DNA of 64,000 nt from Neofusicoccum parvum (taxonomy: Eukaryota > Ascomycota > Dothideomycetes > Botryosphaeriales > Botryosphaeriaceae): positions 1,612,001 to 1,676,000 of the forward strand of contig CP087213.1 of assembly GCA_020912385.1 (NCBI GenBank), given 5' to 3'. Within the stretch, counting starts at the first letter, position 1. Each line of letters opens with the position of its first letter. The translations under genes were made by a program, and so were the position numbers. Shown piece after piece: positions 55,634 through 64,000 of this stretch. The notes beneath the pieces were generated by a model. The model saw nothing but the letters and a program-made list of their open reading frames with translations, searched no databases and had not been told where the DNA came from.

Positions 55634-56167
55634 TGCGGTGGTGGATGCTAGTCAGTGGGATCGAAGTATCTCGAAGACGGCGGAGAGCAATTGCAGAGCG
55701 AAAGGCACGGGAGCGAAGGGTAAGCATTTCATTATGTTATATCTGCGGGGTCGGTGGCAGACGAAATAACTGGCCTATCCGATAGCTGCAGTGCCGTTCC
55801 GCAGCCGATTGACACGGCCTGATCATGCCAGTGGACAAACGGAAGGGCCAGGCCCAAGCTCCTTCAGGTAATTGGTGCCGCGGGGCGGACGATAAGGCGG
55901 AGATAAAGCTCATCAGTGTTGTTAGTCAAGGGAGCTGGAGGTGGGGTAGCTCAGCCAGCACTGCCTGTGCGCGTCATCGCGCCCAAGCTCCACCGCGAAC
56001 CTGGAAAGCCACGGCCCAACGCGGAAAGAAGCCGGGAATAGATATGCGCTCCGCACTTCGTAACGCCGTTTACAGATGCAAACAAACCTTGCGTCCTTTC
56101 TCCGGCTGCAGTCGGGATTTCGTTGCCTAGAACCGAGCCGCACATACCCCCGTGCCGATGGGCCGCT
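55634..56167. other. Formamidase 5' flank and UsgS 3' flank
   Basis: Contains the GATA-motif cluster listed separately. No additional gene. Confidence 0.5.
55775..55906 (-). promoter_or_regulatory. Cluster of GATA-factor motifs upstream of formamidase
   Basis: CTATCCGATAG at 55775-55785 is an inverted pair of GATA sites with one base between. Two more GATAA motifs are at 55891-55895 and 55902-55906 on the plus strand. All lie 142-273 bases upstream of the ATG. AreA-type GATA factors bind such sites and activate nitrogen-scavenging genes when ammonium is limiting. Confidence 0.55.
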
Positions 56168-57499
56168 TCACGAGAACTTCTTGCTGGGCGTTTCCGGGTT
56201 GAGGGTATTCTGCCTCGGGGCCTCCGTCTGCACGTTGTGTGCGTCGAGATTGGCCAGCGGCAGCGCCAAGAACTCGTGCTTATTCTTCCACTTGATCTGG
56301 CTCTCGACGAAGTTGGTGGCCTCGGCCTCCGCGGGCGCTGGCGGCGGGTCGGTGATCTTCGTAATCAGATATGCCGTGGAAGCCTCGGCGATGCCGTAGA
56401 TCAAGACACCGAGCAGCGGGATCTTGAGGAAGACAAAGAAGCCGACGCCGAAGCCAAAGAGAACGCCTTCGCGATCTCTGAACCAAGCCTTCTTTTGTTC
56501 CTTTGTGTATTTGATGCGGGCGAAGTACGGCTCGAGCTAGTCATGGATCAGCGCGACGGCCACAATCCGGAAAATTGTATGGATCTTACGAGTTCTCTCA
56601 TCAGGCTCCTCGAAGAAAAGTACGATTGCAAGAATTGGACAAGGTATCGCCTTGGCAGGAATATAGAGCTTCCAAAGATAATGGCAGCAGGCTCAAGGCC
56701 AACCGATTTCTTGAACGTGTAGAAACTGGCAGCAGGGAGGACAAAGCGGCCAACGTACGGGAGGCCTGAGGCAAAGTAGACCGCGAGCGATATGCCCGCC
56801 CTCCTCCCAAACCTGGTGAGAAACGCGACAATGGCATCCATCGGCTTCTTCTTCTCGGCCGTGGCGCCGCGCTTCGGGTACATGCGCATGTTGGGGTAGT
56901 ACATGGCTCGAAGATTGTGCGGGTCGTCGGTCTTGTGTTTCTGGATGTATGTCTGGTCGACCCATTGGAGGGAATTCATGAACCTATGTGAATGTCCAGT
57001 CAGCACACGCAGAAAGAGGATAAAGAGCAAGGCACAGCTTACATGTTGTCCAATGTTGGCGTGACGTAGCGCATGAGGGACATGAGGAAGAAGGGCACCT
57101 GCAGCACCGAGTTCTCTATGAACTCGAGGCCCTCGACGACGTCGGTGCCCCAGGTCGACTCGGCTGAGTCGACAAAGAGCGAGATGAACCATACTATCAA
57201 CCTCACGCCCACCGTCTGCAGGCAGCAACCGTCAGTCGGGCGTCGCGGAACGCGTGGCGGGGAAACGTACGGGGATGGCGATGACCAGGCGGATGACGAT
57301 GCCAGCGAGCACGGCAAGGGCAGCCTGGCGGTAGTGGTCCGAAGTAAAGAGCGCGGGGTTCTGGAGGGCGCGGTTCGCTGTGTAGAACGGTTCCGCGTCA
57401 GCCGTCGGGTGAGCTCCAGGCAGTTGGGTGAGGGTACAAACCGCCGACCACAGTCAACTGGGCGCCTCGGATGATGGCATTGGGCTCGAAGTTAGACAT
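56168..57499 (-). CDS. UsgS-like multipass membrane protein
   Basis: Five exons: 57499-57442, 57377-57271, 57215-57043, 56983-56590 and 56536-56168. They give 366 residues with agreeing phases. The N-terminus MSNFEPNAIIRGAQLTVVGANRALQNP, the block QVPFFLMSLMRYVTPTLDNMF, and SLQWVDQTYIQKHK fit the conserved ascomycete protein annotated UsgS. Membrane segments occur around residues 35-60, 65-80, 85-110, 190-240 and 290-330. A Pro/Glu-rich hydrophilic tail ends the protein. The function is not known to me beyond membrane location. The first intron has a GTTTGT donor, less canonical than the others. Identification is from memory of the family and not tested by search. Confidence 0.78.
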
Positions 57500-58216
57500 C
57501 GCTGAAGCCTCCTCGGCAGGCAGGGCAAGGGGCGGGGTTGGTGGAGGGAAGGAAGAGCAGGGTGCTCAATTTCGAAGCTCCCGCGATTCAGCTGCACCGC
57601 CTCGCTTATGACGTACGGAGTGGACTTGCGAGCCAATCTATTCTTTGCCGAGTATAACCAGCAGCAGCACGTAATCCTCGGCAACGACTAACTCGAAGCC
57701 ACAACAGTTCAACATCTCATTCTCTTTTCTGCTCCGCACTCCTACACATTCTTTTCAATGAAAACCACGATTGCCTATGGGCCAAGCTCTGGTCTACCGT
57801 GCACTTGTTGTGCCCTTTTCCCTGGGCGGGGATTCTGCGGCCGATGTACGTCTTCTGGATGACATGCATTCTTGTCACGCTGGTGCTACTTATTGGGTGC
57901 CATTTGAGGACATCAAAGTTTGGAGGACAGCTAAGAGACCGGGGTCAGAGGATGCTGCAACGCAGAAACCGGGAAGAAAGATGCGCAGATTCGTTTGGCA
58001 GAGACCCATGGAATGCAACTCGAAGGGAGGCCTAAGGGTGAGGAGAGATATTTCTGGTAATAGGCTTTTCAAAATTGTCATGTCGTTATTGTACTGCATC
58101 ATCTCTCACACTCCATGCTCACAACTAATCAAGCCAATTGCATATCTACAGTCTCTATCCAAGAGGCGTCAAAATCAAATATGTACGAAGAAGTAATACC
58201 ATTCCGTCATGGTGTT
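57500..58216. other. Spacer between PL9 and UsgS genes
   Basis: No gene or repeat seen. It includes the UsgS promoter and the 3' flank of the pectate lyase. Confidence 0.45.
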
Positions 58217-59602
58217 TCAAACATCCTCACGCGTCGTAGCGCCAATGGCGTTTCCAGATGTCGGGATCAGGAAATCACTCGCCTTAACCCTTCCGGTCGA
58301 GTCCCTGGCGCCCTTCAGCGTCGACGGGTCCACGCTCTTGAAGGTGCTGTTTGCCCAAGTGCCACCGACATCCCACGAGTTGCCGCTAGCCTTGACACTG
58401 CTGATCAGGTTGGCCTGGGTGCCGACGTTGACGGCGGCGATGTTGTTCTTGAGCGTCGACGCGGAGCTGCGGTAGACGAAACCGGAGTCGCCGTTGTTCC
58501 AGGCGGTGTTGCGCTCGAGCGTCATGGCGCCGGTGTTGCCGTTGTCGATGAAGCCCTTCTTCATGTTGGAGAAAGCGATCGAGTTGCGCACGATGTGGCC
58601 CGCCGGCACGATCACGTCGTCCGACCCGCCGCCGCCCAGCTTGAACCCGTTGCCATCGCCCTGGAAGTCGGAGAAGCCCCACCGGTCGTACCCGTTGCCC
58701 CACGAGTACACCTCCTCGATCGTGACGGGCGACTCGAAGAGCCAAAGGTCGAGGCCGTCGTCGACGTTGTCCCAGAGACGCGCGTTGCGCAACGTGTTGC
58801 CGGTGCCGGAGCCTTCCTTGCAGGCGAAGCCGTCGGCGGACTCGCCGTTCTTGCGCGGGTCGCGGTTGCGGTATGAATCGAGGTAGATGACGGTGTTGTT
58901 CTCAGCAGCGCCCTGGAGCTGGAAGCCTGCGAAGGGAACCCGATGTCAGTATGAAGACGGAGGTGAGGAAGTAGGGTGATGGCGAGGCTGTCGTACCAGT
59001 CTCGTAGTTGTCGTGCGTCGAAAGCTTCTCATAGTAGTTGTGAGAGGAGTCACGCGAGTAAACGCCGTAAGGGCCGTTGATCAGCCTGGCCGATGGTAAG
59101 CATGTGCTTCCAACAGAAACTTCATATGGCGGAGAAAGCATACTCCAAGTTGTAGAACTTCCAGTAGTTACCCTTCTCGATGTGAAGGATACCTCTCTCC
59201 TTGTTGGGAAGGGATGCATCCAGCTCGTAGGGAGTGCTGGTAGAGCATAACAGTCAGTCTATTGTTGCTTTCTGTCCAATCATTGATTGTGTGGAGTTAC
59301 CCAGGCAGACTCTCGCCGTCGAGCACAACCGCCTCATTCTCATAGGACCGAAGAGTGATCGGCGCGGTAACAGTGCCGCTCTTGGTGATCTGGATGTTGG
59401 TAGTCGGCTTGTAGGTGCCAGCGCGAAGGTGAATGGTGTCGCCAGCCGTCGCAGCATTCACGGCTGACTGAATGGATCCATAGGGTGCGGTTATGGAGCC
59501 AGTACCCGTGCCGGTTGGCGAAACATAGATGTCGGCAGCCTGCGCGCTGCCCGCCAGGAGGACCAGGAAGGTGGTGGCGGTAGTGGAACGAGTAACCGGC
59601 AT
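58217..59602 (-). CDS. Secreted pectate lyase, polysaccharide lyase family 9-like
   Basis: Exons 59602-59301, 59236-59144, 59085-58997 and 58926-58217 give 397 residues. A signal peptide of ~22 residues (ending GSAQA) precedes IYVSPTGTGTGS..APYGSIQSAVNAA, the usual opening of parallel beta-helix PL9 enzymes. Diagnostic blocks are HDNYETGFQLQG, SYRNRDPRKNGESADGFACKEG and NVDDGLDLWLFE, plus YSWGNGYD. In PelL/Pel9A the Asp-rich turn binds calcium and a lysine in the DGFAxK segment acts as base; both positions look conserved here. The enzyme should cleave pectate by beta-elimination outside the cell. PL9 is mainly bacterial and sparse in fungi. Three introns at conserved-phase sites show it is settled in this genome. 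Confidence 0.86.
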
Positions 59603-60725
59603 GATTGTTGCGTCCCTCGTTGGTTAAGCTTGAAGAAAGACTTAATTGGCAAGCTTCTTTACTGTTAGGGGCGACGGAGATCCGGCCAGGTGCTTTGAAA
59701 CATCTGGACTTTATACTCCTCCAGTCCCTGCCGCCTGTCAGGACACTTCGGGGGCCATCTGATCTTTCTCGCTCGCCCCTGCCCAGCCCTATGAGACCGG
59801 CTGGAGTGCCCTGCAATTCGTCTGGTGGAGACATTGTTTCTCTCGTTCCTTTCCGCTTGCATGAAGAAGTGCCATCTCCGTTCCTGGTCTCCATGCAGTA
59901 AGAGTAGCGGGGATGTTGTTTGACTTGGCGTCTTGGCGCACTGCGGCTGTGTGTGGTTCCCGACTGGCTTCCACCAATTGCAGCCGGCCCTGCACGCTGA
60001 TCTCGCTCCAAACGGTGAGCGGCAATTAGGACAATCGTGCCGACGGAAGTTTTTGGGCCACCAGGACGCTGGAAGTTGTGCTCTTGTTCGCGGATGGCGA
60101 GAGAGCGGAGAGCACGTGCGGCCACGATGGCGAGCTTTCCGTATATTGGCCATTCGGGTCGACGGAGAGGCTTGGTGCATTTTTAGCGATGCGGGTATGC
60201 TCAATCGCGAGCTTTATTGAATCGAGAATGCGCCCAATGAAGTTTAAGTGAATCGAACTCGTCGCTACTGCTGATGTAGATGTATAGGTGCATAAGGTTG
60301 ATCCCATGGGCATGGATAGGGAGATAGCGTTGGATCCGATGCTGGGAAGGTCGCTACGCGAAGCTTTCGAGAAGGCTTGACCGTGCGCTAGAATCCGCGA
60401 AGAAGGGCCTTCCGGCCCACTCCTACAGCACGCACGTTCACGCCATTGTGCAAGCGATCAGGTGAGACGTGGCGCCTGCAAAACGTAGAGCTGCGGGAGT
60501 CTAGAAGCGCAGGTTCCAAATTCCAGGGTTCAGTGGTGGCTTGCCGACACAAAAAGATGCGGTGTGATAAAAGGATGCACTGGTGACACGCAGGTGAGCT
60601 TTGTGGAGAAATAAAGCTACTTACTCGATTGATCTACCAGAATGACCCGCATGTACCTGCATGTCTGACATGCACGTCATGACTGGTGCGATAGGTGAAA
60701 CATGAGTTCACCACCGACTCCCTAA
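59603..60725. other. PL9 5' flank and ALG1 3' flank
   Basis: The left 120 bases hold the PL9 core promoter. The rest has no supported gene. A GCGGGG hexamer near 59908 fits the CreA consensus SYGGRG but is a frequent sequence. Confidence 0.4.
59710..59715 (-). promoter_or_regulatory. TATA box of the PL9 gene
   Basis: TATAAA on the minus strand (within GGAGTATAAAGTCC), 108 bases upstream of the ATG at 59602. Confidence 0.55.
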
Positions 60726-62272
60726 TCAGCGAAAGATCTTGCCCGCCTTTTCGTCCCACTCGTCGTCCCATCTCTTTTTACACTCCTTCAATGCACCCTC
60801 TCTTAATTCTGACAGCGCCTCATTCCTTGTGAACAACTCCAGAAGTAGTTCTCTCAGCTCCGCGGAACTACCAAAGCCCTTGCCGTTGATTCCTTCCTTG
60901 ACAAGCTCCGGCCAGGCCTCGAACTGGCTCCAGCCTACTACCGGTAAGCCAGCACCAAACATGTCGACGACCTTCATGGGCAGATCGACGCCCGATGATG
61001 ACATGTGGAGTGAGACGCCCAGGTCTGCATAGCTGAGCATTGCGGCATAATCCTCCATGGTAAGCCATGCTGTGCGGATGCGGACGCGCTCAAGCTTCTT
61101 TCCAGACTCCATGGCGGCAATCCGCGACAGGTAGTGCTCCTTTTGCGGACCCTTGCCAGTGATTACCGCAAGGATGGTTGGTAGATCTCTTACAGTAGCG
61201 GCGGCAGAATAGCCCGCCAATGCGTCAAGCAGGATCGAGAAATCCTCATCCGCTGTCCAAGACGTGGAGCTTACCAGTATCCTGGTGGCTCCGTTTTCTT
61301 CAGGCCAGCCCACGCGCCTTGAGAGCTCCCGAAAGCCAGCCTTGCGAGCTTCTTCCGAACGGCAGGGCTGGAAGTGGGTGGGCGGCCTGTCGTACAAGGG
61401 CACAACGTGCTGTCTGCCATGTTGCTCACGCAGAACACGGGCCATGGCATCGGTGACAGTGAAGTTGACGGGAGCGGTACGGGAGACGGCATACTCGTAC
61501 TTCTCAGAGATCTGAACAAGCGGGTGCTTAGGACCTAGCTTTAAGGCCAGGATGGAGTGGCCGAAATTGTGCCAGTCGATGCAAAGCGTCGTGTTACGCA
61601 GGAGACAGACGATGTGAGCTACCAGCAGCGTCGGTATGGACGGCGGATTCTGCAGGCTCGCGGTCAGATTGCACTGTTGAACCTTTCTATAGCAGCGAAT
61701 GATTTATCCCCCTCGAAGTGTCTCTGTGGCTCCCGAAAGAGCCTTTAAATCTGCACAGACATAACATGGTCGATGTGGGAGAAAGAAATCTAGAGAGCCT
61801 ACCTGCACCAAGGTGAATTTTGCTGCAACTGTTCGATATGCGAGGGCTGAAAAAAGGCCCCAGGTCTGCCACAAGACCTTGAGAGGGGCCATTACCAGGA
61901 ACAGCAGCTTGTTGTCTGTCTGGAAGCGTTTCGGCCATGGCGGAATAGCCACGACGTGGACTTTGGAGCTGGACTCCAGGAAAGAATGCAGTTCGGATTC
62001 TGTAGCGTGCGTTCAGCAGTGACGTACAAGCTAGAAGGCAGACGGCTCTTGGAACCTTTGTAGCCAATGATGTCGACGTGGTGTCCATGTTTTGCCAGGC
62101 TGATTGCATGGTACTGCATGCGCGGACTGCGGCCGATGTCTCCCAGCACGACGACCTGCACCGTCGATCCGGCGGCATTGGATGAGGCTGACGAGTAGCG
62201 CGACGGGGCGAGCAGCACCGCTGCGATGCCGAACACGGCAAGGGCGCCAAGAAGGATCCAGGACCAGTCCAT
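60726..62272 (-). CDS. alg1: Chitobiosyldiphosphodolichol beta-mannosyltransferase ALG1
   Basis: Exons 62272-62056, 61999-61803 and 61649-60726 give 445 residues. An N-terminal membrane helix (residues ~4-22) anchors it in the ER with the catalytic part cytosolic. [17 protein letters not shown] is the ALG1 N-terminal motif. [40 protein letters not shown], and the GT-B C-domain block [18 protein letters not shown] followed by LPVVGW identify the family without ambiguity. ALG1 adds the first mannose to GlcNAc2-PP-dolichol in N-glycan precursor assembly. The donor of intron 1 (GTTCCA) is weak, but the joined protein ([12 protein letters not shown]) is correct. The second intron is 153 nt. Confidence 0.94.
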
Positions 62273-62841
62273 TGCGAGGCCGAGGCGGCGGAGGACCGGG
62301 AGGGCGTCTTGTAACGTGGTCGGAAGAGAGTTGAGGCCACGTGACAGATTGGCGTTACCTTATTGACCGGATATCGCAGCCGTGGTGGAGCCCAAAGACC
62401 GGCCGACACAGGCTCGGGCGGCGCTGCACGCAGGCGGGCAGGCGGCAGGCGGGCGGGCGCGGCGGGCGAGGCTGATGGCGGACGCACGCCGTAGGCAGGT
62501 ACGTGTGCCCGGCGCGTTTGTTTCTTGGGCATCTGGGCCCCGCGCGCCACGGTCAAGCCACGCTGCGACAGGGTTCGGCCGCCGCGAGAGCAGCGGACCC
62601 CTGAGACGGAGGGCGCGCCTCGTCCAAACCCGGCGGGCGCCGCGCCAGGCGATGATTTGAGCGCTGCTGCCCCGGCGCGGTCCTCCGTGCGAACTCACGA
62701 ACTGCGCAGCATTCGGTCCTTGCCCTCTGACGCGTCGGTGCAGCTTCTCCGCAGAGACGCTGCTCCAGCCCATTCCGATAACGACCGCGACCGCGACCCC
62801 AACACCACCCTCGCCGCCCGCCCTGCACCCAGCGAGCGTGA
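62273..62841. promoter_or_regulatory. Bidirectional promoter between alg1 and Msc2-like gene
   Basis: Only 569 bases separate the two start codons. The spacer is GC-rich with no TATA box on either strand. Open frames across it are low-complexity. Confidence 0.5.
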
Positions 62842-64000
62842 ATGGCATCCACCAGCGCCACCTACGCGCTTCCTCTCGACTCCTCCGTCCGCATCCACCC
62901 CCAGCATGGCCGCGGCCACACCCACCACTACAGCAACTCTCTGCTGCCCGACCGGTCGCCAACCTGGTCTCCGAGCCACAACGGCGCGGCCCTGAAGAAG
63001 GCGCACTCGCACGGCAGCCTGCACGCTCCTGCGCCTGCGCCGCTCCAGCCCAGCGCCCAATCGTCCAGCGCTCTCCTGCCCGTCCCCGACAGCTTCAACA
63101 CCACCGGCTTCGGCGCCATGAAGGGCCGTCCGAAGCCGCGCCCGCGTGGCGAGTCTAATCTCGGCCGTCCCGCTTCAGCTGGCTCCATCGAAACCACTTC
63201 TGGCTACGGCTTTCCGCCCGTCGCGACGCACACAGAAGATGCAGCGTAGGTGCCGCCTGCGCAGATCAATTGACGCCTAGCACCTGCTAACAGACCCCCA
63301 GGCCGGCCAACAAGCCCCTCGAGATCGTGACCGGCGCCCTCGTTCCTCTTCCCTACATCCTGGCCTCATTGGCGTTTCCTGCGCACCCGCAGACCCTCAA
63401 TCCAGGCACGCCGTCTGATTCCGCCTTCGACCGGTTACGCGCGTCCGTCTCGGAAGAGGAATCACCCACAGGCCTGGGTCAAGCACCGCAGCGCTCGCCC
63501 CTCTTTGAAGCGTGCATACTAGCCTCCGGCACCCTCCTGTTCACTGCGCTTCTGGCAAAGTTAAGGCCAAACGCGCAGGCTCTTGATCGGAGAAAAGCGA
63601 AGTTCGCGGGGAAGGGAGAGTCAATTGCTGCTCTGAGACGGGTTCAGCAAATAGCCGCAACTGCTCTCAGTGCCGGCTTGCCTTTCTACGCGGCCGCGCA
63701 GCTCGGCGGTGTTCGCGCAGGCGTGGTTCTTTTGACCGCCATTGCCTGCGGTCTATGTGGCACCAATGCTGCGCCCCGACCTTTCTTGGCTGTCCGGCGC
63801 ATGGTCCAAGAGAAGAAGCTGCTATGCGCCTATCTTGGCCTAGGCCTTATCTGCGACATGATGGGTTTCTCAGCGTCCATGGGCGCATGGCAGTTTTTGA
63901 CGGGCTACCTGGCACTTGCGACGTCGATCTTTGTGCTGCCACCACCCTTGCCGATCACCGTCCACACGACTCCACCGCCTGCACAAGCCAACGGCATGGT
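62842..64000 (+). CDS. Probable Msc2/ZnT5-type zinc transporter, 3' end cut by window edge
   Basis: Exon 1 is 62842-63245. Exon 2 runs from 63302 past the window end and is open throughout. The N-terminal ~135 residues are His/Ser/Pro-rich (HPQHGRGHTHHYSN) and disordered. Exon 2 continues with NKPLEIVTGALVPLPYILASL and then several membrane helices (LFEACILASGTLLFTALLA, AGLPFYAAAQLGGVRAGVVLLTAIACGLCG, LGLGLICDMMGF). Fungal Msc2 proteins have this layout: a His-rich N-terminus, extra membrane segments, then a cation-diffusion-facilitator domain. That domain, with its metal-binding HxxxD pairs, would lie beyond the window, so the call rests on the N-terminal half only. Msc2 loads zinc into the ER. 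A different multipass protein is possible. Confidence 0.6.

Noticed and set aside
1..64000. Secondary-metabolite cluster or transposon
   Set aside because: No polyketide, peptide or terpene synthase, no cytochrome P450, no transposase or reverse-transcriptase motif, and no terminal repeats were seen.

Overview
The window is nuclear DNA of a filamentous ascomycete (Pezizomycotina). It carries 22 protein genes on both strands. Most have one to five short introns of about 50-70 nt with GT..AG ends, coding sequence is GC-rich, and gene-poor spacers of 1-3 kb lie between them. Family content (UsgS, fungal type-2 glycosyltransferase, DUF6594, NPP1 necrosis-inducing protein, PL9 pectate lyase, Kar9, Msc2-like transporter) fits a plant-associated Dothideomycete. 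The exact order is my inference. I saw no tRNA, rRNA, CRISPR or intact transposon.

Layout. 1-4081: a short-chain acyl-CoA synthetase (cut by the left edge) head-to-head with an arylamine N-acetyltransferase. 4.1-7.9 kb: gene-poor, with one weak Cys-pair ORF and the decayed C-terminal end of an NPP1-type gene. 7.9-12.7 kb: haloacid dehalogenase and a large FUSC/ArAE-type membrane protein. 13-13.8 kb: a repeat-bearing orphan. 16.8-22.6 kb: KxDL-domain protein and the vesicle-fusion ATPase Sec18. 24.0-26.9 kb: a Reb1-like Myb protein. 28.5-29.3 kb: an intact secreted NPP1-type protein. 30.7-34.2 kb: a quinone-oxidoreductase-like enzyme and a DUF6594 membrane protein. 35.1-37.8 kb: a membrane-anchored Kelch protein. 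40.0-45.7 kb: Kar9 and an unrecognised 545-residue protein. 46.7-49.2 kb: acylphosphatase and a processive GT2 glycosyltransferase. 51.5-53.2 kb: a GT31-like enzyme. 54.1-55.6 kb: formamidase. 56.2-57.5 kb: UsgS. 58.2-59.6 kb: PL9 pectate lyase. 60.7-64.0 kb: ALG1 head-to-head with a probable Msc2-type zinc transporter (cut by the right edge).

Most genes are housekeeping: secretory traffic and glycosylation (Sec18, ALG1, Msc2-like, GT31), cytoskeleton (Kar9), rDNA/chromatin (Reb1-like) and nitrogen scavenging (formamidase). Two secreted products, NPP1 and PL9, point to interaction with plants. There is no biosynthetic gene cluster. The leads most worth checking are the synthetase/N-acetyltransferase pair, the GATA-motif cluster in front of formamidase, the NPP1 relic, the myristoylation-type N-terminus on the Reb1-like protein, and several gene-model oddities (a 19-nt exon, an NAT without an in-frame ATG, a 15-G run ending a coding region).

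Exon models were made by reading splice sites by eye, and phases were checked to add up. They are not transcript-supported.
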